A stretch of 35,217 nt of DNA from Anaerolineae bacterium (GCA_022826865.1 JAJDUC010000070.1:1-35217), one strand, 5' to 3'; shown: positions 16,474 to 24,451, counted from the stretch's first letter. Notes: generated by a model not told the origin, from the letters alone. Numbers and translations are program-made.

Positions 16474-17634
16474 TTGCCTTCGAGAAAGACAACCGTCTGC
16501 TGGATCAGCAGCGCGCGCTATAGCCGCCCGCTCGAAGCTTCCGCCGCGCGCAAGTGGCAGCTCGTAGCGCAACTGCGCCAATACGAACTGCGCGTAATCG
16601 GCTTCGCCACTTCACTGCGGCCACGGCGCTTCCAGGAAAACGCCTGCTTCTATTTGCTCCCGCAGCCGGCCTTTGCAGCCTTGCGTTATTTGACGTTTCT
16701 TGTTCTGACGCCGCCGCTTCTTCTCGCTGTCGTCGGCCGACATGATGTCAGCATCCTGGTGGCCCAAAGCCCGTTTGAAGGCGCGATCGGCGCATTCGTC
16801 AAAACCCTCGCGCGGCTCGGCGGGCGGCGTCTGCGCCTGATAATCGAAAACCACAACAACTTTGAAGAAGACCTGTTCTTGCAGCGGCGGATACCGATGC
16901 AGGGGCTATTTCGATGGCTGATGATGGCGGCGGCGCGTTTCGCCTTTCGTCATGCCGACGCCCTCCGTGTGATTTCGACATCGACGGCGGAACGGGCGCG
17001 GCATTACGCGCCCTCTGTCCCACAAGCGCGCTTCATGACCTTCAGCGACTCGGCTGTGTTTCGGGCGACCGAACGGCGCGCGCCGCTCGCTGCAGCGCAA
17101 GACATCGTATATGCCGGCGTTCTCATACCGCGCAAGGGCCTGCACCATCTTCTGAACGCCTTCGCGCAGCTGGAGCAGCCACAGGCGCGTTTGTACCTGG
17201 TCGGAGGCGCGGAAAACAGCGACTATGCGCGGGCGCTGCAGGAGCAGGCTTCCCGGCTCGGGATATGTGACCGGGTGCGTTTCGTCGGCGCCGTTTCGCA
17301 GCGGCAATTGGCGGAGCGCCTGGCAGCCGCGCGGGTCATGGTTTTGCCCTCGCTCTCGGAAGGCTTGGGACGGGTGGTTGTGGAGGCGATGCTGGTGGGT
17401 ACGCCGGTAATCGGCGCCTGCGTCGGCGGCATTCCCGATATGATCCGGCACGGTGAAAACGGCCTGCTGGTGAAACCTGGCGATGAGAGCGCGCTGGCGG
17501 CGGCATTAGATCAAATCTTTGCCACCGATCCGACGGAAATGGGCGCGAATGCGCGGCGATTCGCCCAGGACTTCTTTACGCCGGAGAAGTATGTGGCCGG
17601 CTACCGGCAGCTTTTTGAGCTCAGCATGCGTTGA
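16474..17634 (+). CDS. GT4-type (GT-B fold) glycosyltransferase
   Basis: A 386-residue glycosyltransferase. The C-terminal donor-binding half has VYAGVLIPRKGLHHLLNAFAQL near 210, YLVGGAENSDYARAL, RVRFVGAVSQRQLAERLAAARVMVLPSLSEGLGRVVVEAMLVGTPVIG near 268-315 and GGIPDMIRHGENGLLVKPGD, which is the E-x7-E region that binds a nucleotide sugar in GT4 enzymes. The N-terminal half is more divergent and includes a hydrophobic stretch near 65-90 that may attach to the membrane. It begins with TTG 16474, preceded by GGGAAGG. Likely role: adding a sugar to a cell-surface glycan or lipid. No other glycan-assembly genes flank it, so donor and acceptor are unknown. Confidence 0.88.
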   Translation: MPSRKTTVCWISSARYSRPLEASAARKWQLVAQLRQYELRVIGFATSLRPRRFQENACFYLLPQPAFAALRYLTFLVLTPPLLLAVVGRHDVSILVAQSPFEGAIGAFVKTLARLGGRRLRLIIENHNNFEEDLFLQRRIPMQGLFRWLMMAAARFAFRHADALRVISTSTAERARHYAPSVPQARFMTFSDSAVFRATERRAPLAAAQDIVYAGVLIPRKGLHHLLNAFAQLEQPQARLYLVGGAENSDYARALQEQASRLGICDRVRFVGAVSQRQLAERLAAARVMVLPSLSEGLGRVVVEAMLVGTPVIGACVGGIPDMIRHGENGLLVKPGDESALAAALDQIFATDPTEMGANARRFAQDFFTPEKYVAGYRQLFELSMR

Positions 17635-17694
17635 GCGCGCGTCCGCTGTCGGCCCGGTTTGCGGCGCGGAAATGAACACCCGAAGGGAAGGACT

Positions 17695-18000
17695 GTGACG
17701 CTCCAGGGAAGAATCGTCCGCTGTATATCCTGCGACGGCTTCGGCTGGTTCGATGACGACTTCAGCGGCGACGCCGAAGATTGCGACTGGTGCGCCGGCG
17801 CCGGTTATGTCTATCGCGATGAAGCCGACCGCGATCGCGCCATACCGCCTTCGGATTATGCCGCGGTCGCGGACGAGTTGGAGCGGCTGGAAGAGGAGCG
17901 CCTGCGCGAGCTGGGATATCAAGGGGGCGCCAAGCGACCTTGGCGCCAGGCGATCCGCAAGGGCACGCGGCTGGGGCGTAACCCTTACGGCGATAACTAA
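17695..18000 (+). CDS. Small zinc-knuckle protein (half DnaJ-type Cys-rich domain)
   Basis: GTG 17695 (GAAGGG 7 nt upstream) gives 101 residues; a TTG at 17659 would add 12. The protein has two DnaJ-like knuckles, C10-I-S-C13-D-G-F-G and C30-D-W-C33-A-G-A-G, which together can bind one zinc. DnaJ itself has four knuckles and two zincs. A charged helix follows (VADELERLEEERLREL) and a basic tail (RKGTRLGRNPYG). Such mini-knuckles occur in small chaperone-like or RNA-binding proteins, but I do not recognise this one. It is 60 nt after the glycosyltransferase gene, on the same strand, and converges on the phage-like cassette. Confidence 0.65.
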   Translation: MTLQGRIVRCISCDGFGWFDDDFSGDAEDCDWCAGAGYVYRDEADRDRAIPPSDYAAVADELERLEEERLRELGYQGGAKRPWRQAIRKGTRLGRNPYGDN

Positions 18001-18040
18001 TGAAGATCGCGGGAACCCCGATTCCGTTCAAGACTCCATT

Positions 18041-18256
18041 TCATCCACTCCTAGCTGGCCCACCCGCATTTCGTTGAGCAATCCAGCGATTTCCACCAAC
18101 AGCTCGTCCATTCGGCTTTCCGTCCAGCTGGCTGACCTCGCTCAGCCTTTCGATCAGCCTGGCGCTTTCAAGGGGCGGGAAACTGCGCAATGACCACCAG
18201 TACACCAGGACAAGCACCGCCAGAACCAGCGCCTGAAACAGCTGTTCAAAGTCCAT
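18041..18256 (-). CDS. Small membrane protein, last gene of a phage-like cassette, probably frameshifted
   Basis: The frame gives 71 residues: a single transmembrane helix (LFQALVLAVLVLVYWW) and then a helical stretch ESARLIERLSEVSQLD. After that the sequence degenerates (GKPNGRAVGGNRW...) in this frame. The +1 frame at the same place continues as TESRMDELLVEIAGLLNEM up to a stop at 18028, an amphipathic helix that fits the upstream helix well. Either one extra base disrupts the gene near 18115-18135 or two small overlapping genes exist. A one-helix plus coiled-coil protein beside tail-like genes recalls lysis or anchoring proteins, but this is weak. Upstream gap 37 nt. Confidence 0.45.
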   Translation of the reverse strand: MDFEQLFQALVLAVLVLVYWWSLRSFPPLESARLIERLSEVSQLDGKPNGRAVGGNRWIAQRNAGGPARSG

Positions 18257-18293
18257 CCACCCACCATTGGCAGCAGGTCAGGCAGCGCGCGAA

Positions 18294-18746
18294 TCAAGCC
18301 CGGTTCACGCTGAAGCGGGCGATTCCGCTCGCAAAATTTCCGCCGATCCGATAGACAAAAACGAGATAGCTGCCGGCGCTCAGACCGCTCAACGGCAGCG
18401 AGAATTTGCCATCGACAACAGCGCCACGGCCGCGTTTGAGCTCGACATCATCCATCTGGACGATGTATGCCAGCTCGCTGTCCGGCGCGATTGCGGCGTC
18501 CTGACAATTGATGACCGGCTCGGCCGCGCCTTCCGTAAAAGTCGTCGCCGACGGCGCCAGGCGCAAACTTCCAAAACCGGCCAGGACTTCACTCGCGCTC
18601 CTCTGCTCGCCGGGATTCTCACTGAGGAGATGAATGCGGGAATGCCCATCGCCGGTTGAGACGCCGCAGGTCGCCGCGCCCAGGGCTTCGCGCGCGACCG
18701 CGTCCAGCAGCCAGAGCGGCAGCGCTTGCTTGCTGATAATATCCAT
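18294..18746 (-). CDS. Hypothetical phage-like structural protein
   Basis: A 150-residue protein I do not recognise as a family. The N-terminus is helical (QALPLWLLDAVAREALGAAT). The rest is beta-rich and neutral, with the C-terminal LPLSGLSAGSYLVFVYRIGG resembling a beta-sandwich strand pair such as those of tail-fibre or decoration proteins. Start ATG 18746 has AGGAG 9 nt upstream. It is 3 nt from the stop of the tail-like gene before it, so the two are co-transcribed. Function unknown; the call rests on its neighbour. Confidence 0.6.
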   Translation of the reverse strand: MDIISKQALPLWLLDAVAREALGAATCGVSTGDGHSRIHLLSENPGEQRSASEVLAGFGSLRLAPSATTFTEGAAEPVINCQDAAIAPDSELAYIVQMDDVELKRGRGAVVDGKFSLPLSGLSAGSYLVFVYRIGGNFASGIARFSVNRA

Positions 18747-18749
18747 GCT

Positions 18750-19256
18750 TCAAATCTCCTTCGCCCAGAATTGCGGATGCAGTTTGATGACGTTCATGGT
18801 CGCCGAATTGCCGTAGGACACTTTCCAGCGCAGCTTGAAGGTATGCGCGCCCGGCGCAAGGCCGGGAATCATCATCACGAATGTCAGCGGCTTGTACCGG
18901 TTGTTGTCGCCAACGCCGGGGTTGTTCCGAACGATGCCGTCGTCGGCGACATAATCAACGCCATCCACCGCGACGTTAATGTTCATCATCCCGGCGGTGT
19001 CCGTGTTCAGTACGCTGCCTGTGAAACCAAGCAGCACATCGCCGCCGTGCGTCGTCAGATCCAGGGCCAGATTTTCCTCGTCGACATCGACGAAAATTGT
19101 TGACGTCGTGCGGATGTTGCGCGTACCATTGACGGATTTGACGGCGCTGCTATCCAGGCGGTCCTTCAAGTGGTTCTGATTGTCCCGCATATAGGTGTTC
19201 AGGTCGATCGAAGTCAAGGGCTCGCTCGACCAGGTTTTCGGCGTAGTCCATCCCAC
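18750..19256 (-). CDS. Phage tail-fibre-like protein
   Basis: A 168-residue protein that starts with GTG 19256 after GAGAGGAAACGCT. The N-terminus, GWTTPKTWSSEPLTSIDLNTYMRDNQNHLKDRL, follows a pattern I associate with phage or tail-like structural proteins (W-x-x-G/S-E-x-L-T-x-x-D-L-N-x-Y-x-R-D-N). The rest is beta-rich with repeated polar strands (VLLGFTGSVLNTDTAGMMNINVAVDGV, HTFKLRWKVSYGNS), as expected for a fibre or collar subunit. No capsid, terminase, integrase or portal gene lies nearby, so this is not a full prophage. It may be a relic or a domesticated cassette. The family is named from memory of the motif. Confidence 0.6.
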   Translation of the reverse strand: MGWTTPKTWSSEPLTSIDLNTYMRDNQNHLKDRLDSSAVKSVNGTRNIRTTSTIFVDVDEENLALDLTTHGGDVLLGFTGSVLNTDTAGMMNINVAVDGVDYVADDGIVRNNPGVGDNNRYKPLTFVMMIPGLAPGAHTFKLRWKVSYGNSATMNVIKLHPQFWAKEI

Positions 19257-19290
19257 AGCGTTTCCTCTCTTTCAGGCTAACAGTCGCCTC

Positions 19291-19310
19291 AATATAGAAC
19301 ATATTTTCTA
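19291..19310 (-). promoter_or_regulatory. Dyad operator and -10 before the phage-like cassette
   Basis: TAGAACATATTTTCTA (19295-19310) is a 16-bp palindrome with one mismatched pair. On the minus strand a TATATT -10 (19291-19296) overlaps it by two bases, 35 bp before GTG 19256. The dyad resembles the Gram-positive LexA box (GAAC-RNRY-GTTY) with about three mismatches. A repressor site is inferred. The rest of 19257-19414 shows no gene. Confidence 0.35.
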
Positions 19311-19414
19311 AGTTGTGGCGACCAAATGTTTGCGCATGGCGCATTTGCACCAGCTTCAGAGGCTCTAGGATGAAATTGCCGGGCTTGCGCCCGATCTAGA
19401 CAGGAGCGACCGGC

Positions 19415-19906
19415 TCAATCCAGGCTGGCCAGGTAGTTGGCCAGGCGATCGAGGGTTTGATTCAGGCCCGCTTCCACACCCATTTCGATAATCCGGTCGC
19501 GCAATTCTTTTGAGGCGTATCGGCTGACGCTGGTCACTGTTGTGATAGCGTCGGCTTCCGCAAAGGTGAAACTGACATGGCCTTCCGGCATGTCGGTATT
19601 CACATTGCCTTCTTCGTCGGTGAAGACATCTTTGGCCGTGAAACGCCGCGGCGCGTCAATCTCTTCATAGACCATTTTGCCGCAATAACGGTTTCCACCC
19701 GGGTCTTGCATACAGTAGAACCAGGCGCCGCCGGGCCGGAAATCTACCTCGCAAACCGGCGCCGTCCAGCCGATTGGACCCCACCACTGCCGCAAATGCT
19801 CCGCCTGCGTCCACATCGCCCAGAGTTGCGCTATATCACCGGCAAAAGCGCGAACAAACTGAATCTCGGTATCGCTGGGTGTGCTAAACTCGCCTTCCGC
19901 TGTCAT
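19415..19906 (-). CDS. SRPBCC / AHSA1-like ligand-binding protein
   Basis: A longer frame reads into recF, but ATG 19906, 4 nt after the recF stop, gives the expected N-terminus and a 163-residue protein. It has the START/SRPBCC pattern of the 'activator of Hsp90 ATPase 1 homologue' group: EIQFVRAFAGDIAQLWAMWTQAEHLRQWWGP, CEVDFRPGGAWFYCM, CGKMVYEEIDAPRRFTAKDVFTDEEGN and HVSFTFAEADAITTVTSVSRYAS, with a final long helix that closes the hydrophobic pocket. These proteins bind small hydrophobic ligands or serve as cochaperones; the ligand is unknown. It ends the five-gene minus-strand operon. Confidence 0.87.
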   Translation of the reverse strand: MTAEGEFSTPSDTEIQFVRAFAGDIAQLWAMWTQAEHLRQWWGPIGWTAPVCEVDFRPGGAWFYCMQDPGGNRYCGKMVYEEIDAPRRFTAKDVFTDEEGNVNTDMPEGHVSFTFAEADAITTVTSVSRYASKELRDRIIEMGVEAGLNQTLDRLANYLASLD

Positions 19907-19910
19907 CGCG

Positions 19911-21140
19911 CTACACCATATTTGTATTGCTTTCGAGCTGACTGATCTGCCCGTTTTCGACCCGGTAGATCTGCGCGCGCTCCAGAAAACGCGCGTCAAA
20001 GATATCAAGCTCGGTTGTCGTTAAGAGGGTTTGCGCCTGTCCGTCCAGCCTGTCGAGCAGATAGCGGCGCCGACTGCTGTCCAGTTCGGCGACTACTTCG
20101 TCCAGCAGGAAAAGCGGATATTCCGCCAATTGATCCCGCATCCATTCCAATTCCGCGAACTTAAGCGCCATGACAGCGGTGCGCGCCTGCCCCCGGCTGC
20201 CATACAAGCCGCAATCGCGCTCGTTGATGCGGAGCCGCAATTCATCCCGATGGGGACCGGCAACCGTTTGGCCGCGGCGAATGGCCTCCTTCCGCTGCGC
20301 TGCCAGGCGCTCGACGAATTGCGGCATGATTTCTTCCGGCGCAAGCTGCCTGTTCAAGTCCAGGCCCAGAACGTCAAAGGAAAGCTGCCCGCCCTCCGCC
20401 TCGGCCACCGGCATGAAACTCGGCAGGTAATTCAGGCTGAGCGTCTCTCGCCCGCCGGTCAAAGCCTGGTGAGTGACTCGCGCCTTTGGCTCAAGCTCGC
20501 GCAGGAAGCGCTGCCGCCCGGCGATAATCGCCGCGCCCTGCCGCGCCAATTGCTCGTCCCAATATTCCAACTCCACGGCATGGGCGCGCTTTTCCGCAAT
20601 GCGCCGCAGCAGCGCGTTGCGCTGGGGCAGGATCTTTTCGTATTCGTTCAGCGCCAGAAAATAGTCGACATTCACCTGCGTCAGGGTGGCGTTCATGAAG
20701 CGGCGCCTGTCGCTGGGAGAACCTTCGACCAGCGAAAGGTCCTGCGGCAGGAAGAGCACGACATTCAACATGCCAAGGACATCGCGCACGCGCTTTTCGA
20801 CATTGTTGTGCTTGACCGACTTTTTGAATCGCGGCGCGCCGCCGCTCATATCCAGCATCAGGGTGATATCCAGCTTTTCGTAATCGCCGCGCATATTGCT
20901 CAACTCCGCCGAAAGGCGCGCGAATGGAATCGGATCGCCTTCGGTTCGCCAGTGGATCAATTGGCGGTCGCTCGTAGTATAAGGCGAGGATGATGTCGCC
21001 AGATAATAGATTGCTTCCAGCGCGCTGGTTTTGCCTTGGGCGTTTTCACCGCATAAAACGATTGGGCGCGCGGCCGGCGGGCTGAATTCCAGACGCGCAT
21101 AATTGCGGAAATTGGTCAGCGAGAGGTGTTCAATGCGCAT
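19911..21140 (-). CDS. recF: DNA replication and repair protein RecF
   Basis: A 409-residue SMC-like ATPase of the RecFOR recombination-mediator pathway, which loads RecA at gaps on single-stranded DNA. It has RIEHLSLTNFRNYARLE, a Walker A GENAQGKT at 31-38, the RecF-specific segment VLFLPQDLSLVEGSPSDRRRFMNATLTQV, a signature-like YGSRGQARTAVMALKFAE, and a Walker B LFLLDEVVAELDSSRRRYLL. It is about 40 residues longer than the E. coli protein (357), as is common outside Proteobacteria. It is 8 nt after a TolB-like propeller gene instead of beside dnaA/dnaN, so this copy follows an unusual neighbourhood. Confidence 0.95.
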   Translation of the reverse strand: MRIEHLSLTNFRNYARLEFSPPAARPIVLCGENAQGKTSALEAIYYLATSSSPYTTSDRQLIHWRTEGDPIPFARLSAELSNMRGDYEKLDITLMLDMSGGAPRFKKSVKHNNVEKRVRDVLGMLNVVLFLPQDLSLVEGSPSDRRRFMNATLTQVNVDYFLALNEYEKILPQRNALLRRIAEKRAHAVELEYWDEQLARQGAAIIAGRQRFLRELEPKARVTHQALTGGRETLSLNYLPSFMPVAEAEGGQLSFDVLGLDLNRQLAPEEIMPQFVERLAAQRKEAIRRGQTVAGPHRDELRLRINERDCGLYGSRGQARTAVMALKFAELEWMRDQLAEYPLFLLDEVVAELDSSRRRYLLDRLDGQAQTLLTTTELDIFDARFLERAQIYRVENGQISQLESNTNMV

Positions 21141-21148
21141 GAAGCAGC

Positions 21149-22288
21149 CTAGCCCGCCACCCAGCGCGGCAGGTAGGCGTCCTCGATTATCTTATGGCTC
21201 TGCCCGGTCGCGAGATCATGCGCCCAGACCTCGGGTCGGGACAGGCTTCCGTCCGTCCCGTCGGCATTCCAGAGCGGGAAGCGCTGCAGCGCCAGACGGT
21301 CGCCGCTGCGGTTCCAGCGCAGGTAAGAGGTATTGTAGCGTTCGTCGTAGGCGATCGGCGTGAGGGCATCGGCGGGGGCGGACTTGCGGCGCAGATAAAG
21401 TTGATGGCCGGGCGTCCAGCGCTCGTCGGTGTAGCGGCGGGCAAAGGCGACGGTCTCGCCATCCGGGCTCCAGCGCGCGCTGACATCGTCCCAGGGGCCG
21501 TTGGCATCGGTGAAGGCGGCAAACTCTTTCGTCGCCAAATCGGCAATCTGCAGGTGGCTGAAGAATTGATCATTGCGACGGACGAGATCGGGGAAAATAA
21601 CCTGCTGGCCGTTTGGCGAAAGCGTGCCCATCGTGCCATGCGAAGACGGGATGAAACGCAGTTGGATATCGCTGCCGTCGCGCGGAACGAATTCGTAAAT
21701 GAGAATGCCGGGCTGGGTTCGGTCGGCGCTGTAGAATGCAATGGTGTTGCTGTCCGCGGACCAAATGGCGGAGTGGCCGACCACTTGAGAATCGGCGATC
21801 AGAGGAATCGTTTCATAGCTGCCGCTTGTCATATCAATGAGCCAGATACGGGAGAGACCGTAACCCGCGCCAACTGACTCGGCCCGCTGATAGGCCAGGG
21901 TCTTGCCATCGGGGCTATAGACCGGCGAAGTGCAATAAGCGGCCAGAGCAACGCAATCAACCAGGTCGCGCACTTGCCCGCTGGCAAGGTCGCGCAGGCG
22001 CAGGGTCACCGTGCCGCTGCCGCTGCGGTCGGCAAAGGCCAGCCAGCGCCCGTCCGGGCTGAAGTCGAAGTCATAGACGCCAAATTCGCTGAAGCTGGCC
22101 TGTTGCTGCGCGCTCGGGTCGTTGATGGTCGCCATCCAGACATTTTGCTGCGCCGCCAATGCCGGATAGAGATAAGCGACGCGCGCCGGCTGCCGCGCCG
22201 GGTCGCTCAGATAAGCGGCAATCGCCACAGTGCCTAGGCAGAAGGCCACGATGAAAAAGACGGCGAAATCCAGCTTGTCCAGTTTCAT
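21149..22288 (-). CDS. Membrane-anchored TolB-like (PD40) beta-propeller protein
   Basis: A 379-residue protein with one N-terminal transmembrane anchor (residues 8-29) and an outer propeller. Six PD40-type blades can be read from the repeated hairpins FSPDGRWLAFAD, YSPDGKTLAYQR, WSADSNTIAFYS, LSPNGQQVIFPD, WSPDGETVAFAR and WNRSGDRLALQR. PD40 propellers occur in TolB and in dipeptidyl peptidase N-terminal domains. No hydrolase domain follows here, so it is likely a binding or scaffold protein outside the cell. It lies 15 nt after the TIGR03943 gene and 8 nt before recF. Confidence 0.85.
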   Translation of the reverse strand: MKLDKLDFAVFFIVAFCLGTVAIAAYLSDPARQPARVAYLYPALAAQQNVWMATINDPSAQQQASFSEFGVYDFDFSPDGRWLAFADRSGSGTVTLRLRDLASGQVRDLVDCVALAAYCTSPVYSPDGKTLAYQRAESVGAGYGLSRIWLIDMTSGSYETIPLIADSQVVGHSAIWSADSNTIAFYSADRTQPGILIYEFVPRDGSDIQLRFIPSSHGTMGTLSPNGQQVIFPDLVRRNDQFFSHLQIADLATKEFAAFTDANGPWDDVSARWSPDGETVAFARRYTDERWTPGHQLYLRRKSAPADALTPIAYDERYNTSYLRWNRSGDRLALQRFPLWNADGTDGSLSRPEVWAHDLATGQSHKIIEDAYLPRWVAG

Positions 22289-22303
22289 GACCCGGTCACT
22301 GAA

Positions 22304-23053
22304 TCAGGGATACAGATAGGCCTGCGCCGGCTCGTCCACCAGTTCGACGGCATCGGCGAACAGCACTGGCATAAACTCGCCCGCGAACGAGGCCGCTTGC
22401 AGCGCGCCAGTCACACGTACCCAGGCGCCGGCCGTCAGATCGCCGGAATCGTTCCAATTCACGGGCATGCCGATGGGAAAGGCATCGGCGACGCAGCAGC
22501 TCATCGTGAAACGCGCGAGCATGAATCCATCTGCTTCGTGGCTCGGCTCGCGATAGACAAAACCGATGACCTCAGCCTCTTGATCGTTGAATTCGGCCGG
22601 GGTCACCGCGCGATCAAATTCGCGCAGCCAGTCCAGGATGTTGCGATCGAGGGGGCTGCGCTGGAAGGCGGCCGCGCTCTGCACGCCGACCGGACTCAGG
22701 CTGACGCCGCCGTTGACCGCTTCTATGCCGAGGGATCGCGAGGGAATCAAAAAACCCAGCAGAAGCGGGAGCGAAACGATCAGCAGGATATCCCAGCCGA
22801 TCTCGTAATGCTGATGATCGTGCCCGTCGGGCGACCGCGCCAGACCGCTGAAGACATTCACCAGAGCCAGCAGAACAAAGATGCCCGCGCCGACATAGAC
22901 CAGCCAGGCGAAACGCTGATTGATGTAGTTGCTCAGATTGCCGGTCAGGATCAGATGCGCCAGATAGACACCCAAGCCCAGCAGAATAAAGGACTTGGCC
23001 CAGTCGACCGTCTTGTCCCCATCAGGCGGCTTGTGCTTGTGAACTGCGCTCAT
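22304..23053 (-). CDS. TIGR03943/DUF1980 protein (YcgQ-like)
   Basis: A 249-residue membrane protein with three N-terminal helices (about residues 20-40, 52-70, 85-105) and a hydrophilic outer domain that contains the family's NDQEAEVIGFVYRE and RFTMSCCVADAFPIGMPV segments, with the CC pair. The family nearly always sits beside the permease of PF03773, as here (3-nt gap), like B. subtilis ycgQ-ycgR. The pair is probably a metal or thiol-linked transporter. A His-Asp stretch (DGHDHQHYE) between the second and third helices is a plausible metal ligand. The substrate is not known. Confidence 0.88.
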   Translation of the reverse strand: MSAVHKHKPPDGDKTVDWAKSFILLGLGVYLAHLILTGNLSNYINQRFAWLVYVGAGIFVLLALVNVFSGLARSPDGHDHQHYEIGWDILLIVSLPLLLGFLIPSRSLGIEAVNGGVSLSPVGVQSAAAFQRSPLDRNILDWLREFDRAVTPAEFNDQEAEVIGFVYREPSHEADGFMLARFTMSCCVADAFPIGMPVNWNDSGDLTAGAWVRVTGALQAASFAGEFMPVLFADAVELVDEPAQAYLYP

Positions 23054-23056
23054 GGA

Positions 23057-24094
23057 TCAGTATCCCAGCCAAAGATTGATCAGTACGCCGGCGAGCAAAT
23101 TCATCGCAAAGGGCATAATAATCAGATAAATCACGAGGCGGCGGCGGAAGACACCGCTGAACATCAGCGTGCTCTTGATATCCACCATCGGGCCAAAGCT
23201 CAAGAAGCTGACGATGGCGCCGGTGGTGAAGGTGTTTACAAAAGCCAAGGCGAGGAAGCTATCCACCGTGGAGCAGACGCTCAGGATATAAGCCAGGATC
23301 TGCATGAAGAGCACGGACAGAATGGGGCCTGTGCCCAATGACAGCAGACTTTCTTGCGGCACCAGCGTTTGCATCAGCGCAGCCAATGCCGAGCCGAGGA
23401 TGAGGAAACGGCCCATCTCGAAGAATTCGTCGCTGCCGATCTGCAAGGCATGCAGGAGCTTGCCTTGGAATGAAGGCGGCGCGTGATCGGCGTGAGAGTG
23501 ATCTTCCCCGCCGCCCCGCGCAACCGGTTTGAGCGCGGCGTCCGCTTTGGCGAAGGCGCCAATCACCAGGCCGACCGTGACGGCGACAAAAACGGTAATG
23601 ACAATGCGCCCGATAAAGACGGGACCAAGGCCGAAGGCGATATAGGTGCTGGCGAAGACGATGGGATTCATAAAAGGCGCCGCCAGCAAAAAGGCGACGC
23701 CCATGGAAAGCGGCAGACCTTTACTGAAGAGCCGGCGCGTGACCGGCACAACGCCGCATTCGCAGACGGGAAAGGCCAAGCCGAGGAAAGCGCCGCCAAT
23801 CGCCGCTCCCAACCGGTTTCGCGGTAGAAAGCGCAAGATATCGTCCGACTTGACAAAGGTCTCGATCAGACCGGAGGTAATTGAGCCCAGCAAAAGAAAG
23901 GGCACGGCTTCAACAAAAATGCCGAGGAAACGCGTCGCAAAGACACTGACAATCAGCGTGTATTCTATGCCGGAGCTAAGCGCTTGATAAGAGGTTGCGC
24001 CAAGAAACAGGGCGGCGGCAAGCGCCAAGCCGAGCAACTTCAGCGGTCGCGCCGCGGCCTGCGGTCCAGCGTTATGTTCAGCTTCCAATTGCAT
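23057..24094 (-). CDS. PF03773 permease (YcgR/ArsP-like)
   Basis: A 345-residue permease of the DUF318/ArsP family, with 8-9 predicted helices in two halves. It has the family motif LAFPVCECGVVPVTRRLFSKGLPLSMGVAFLLAAPFMNPIVFAST, including the C-x-C-G pair near 110 that is needed for arsenic binding in ArsP members. The second half has LSVCSTVDSFLALAFVNTFTTGAIVSFLSFGPMVDIKSTLMF. The loop between the halves is His/Asp rich (GGGEDHSHADHAPP), which suggests a divalent metal. It is the first gene of a tight minus-strand operon, with an extended -10 at 24167-24175. Substrate uncertain: organoarsenical or another metal species. Confidence 0.9.
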   Translation of the reverse strand: MQLEAEHNAGPQAAARPLKLLGLALAAALFLGATSYQALSSGIEYTLIVSVFATRFLGIFVEAVPFLLLGSITSGLIETFVKSDDILRFLPRNRLGAAIGGAFLGLAFPVCECGVVPVTRRLFSKGLPLSMGVAFLLAAPFMNPIVFASTYIAFGLGPVFIGRIVITVFVAVTVGLVIGAFAKADAALKPVARGGGEDHSHADHAPPSFQGKLLHALQIGSDEFFEMGRFLILGSALAALMQTLVPQESLLSLGTGPILSVLFMQILAYILSVCSTVDSFLALAFVNTFTTGAIVSFLSFGPMVDIKSTLMFSGVFRRRLVIYLIIMPFAMNLLAGVLINLWLGY

Positions 24095-24166
24095 ACTGGC
24101 AACCCCGGCGCGCTGACGCGGTTCGGCAGCCTGTCAGCCGCCCGCAGCGCGCAATTGCTTAGCAGC

Positions 24167-24175
24167 ATTTTAGCA
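24167..24175 (-). promoter_or_regulatory. Extended -10 promoter for the permease-recF operon
   Basis: On the minus strand TGC-TAAAAT, an extended -10 about 72 bp before ATG 24094. It would drive the five-gene run down to 19415. No clear -35. Confidence 0.4.
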
Positions 24176-24309
24176 GAAACTCATCATGGGCATAGCTGAA
24201 CATAGGCATGTCATCGTTTGCGGCATGAGGCGGTCTCAATATGCTTGTCCGCTACTCGCCCCTATGACTCGGTGTCCACGGCAAGACTCGGGATAAGCGG
24301 CACCATTAT

Positions 24310-24375
24310 CGGGCGTCTCACGAGACGCCCCTACACGACTCTTCTGATTGTTGCATTGCTTTCCTGGAGTGCCTG
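24310..24375 (+). repeat. Dispersed intergenic repeat, partial copy 3
   Basis: CGGGCGTCTCACGAGACGCCCCTAC at 24310-24334 equals the right half of the 13-84 element. It is followed by cgactcttctgattgttgcattgctttcctgg, which matches the right flank of the 165-352 copy. It is thus a hybrid of both repeat types, cut off on the left. The surrounding gap 24095-24451 otherwise holds only the permease promoter; no gene is evident. Confidence 0.7.
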
Positions 24376-24451
24376 AGGTCCGCCGCAGGTCGTGAGGGAA
24401 GCGGATAGAGAGTCTGCCGCTGCTGCTTTGGCTAGGGGTTTCGGACAGAAG

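Noticed and set aside
18041..19256. A complete prophage
   Set aside because: No integrase, terminase, portal, capsid or attachment-site repeats are visible, and housekeeping genes begin directly on the right.
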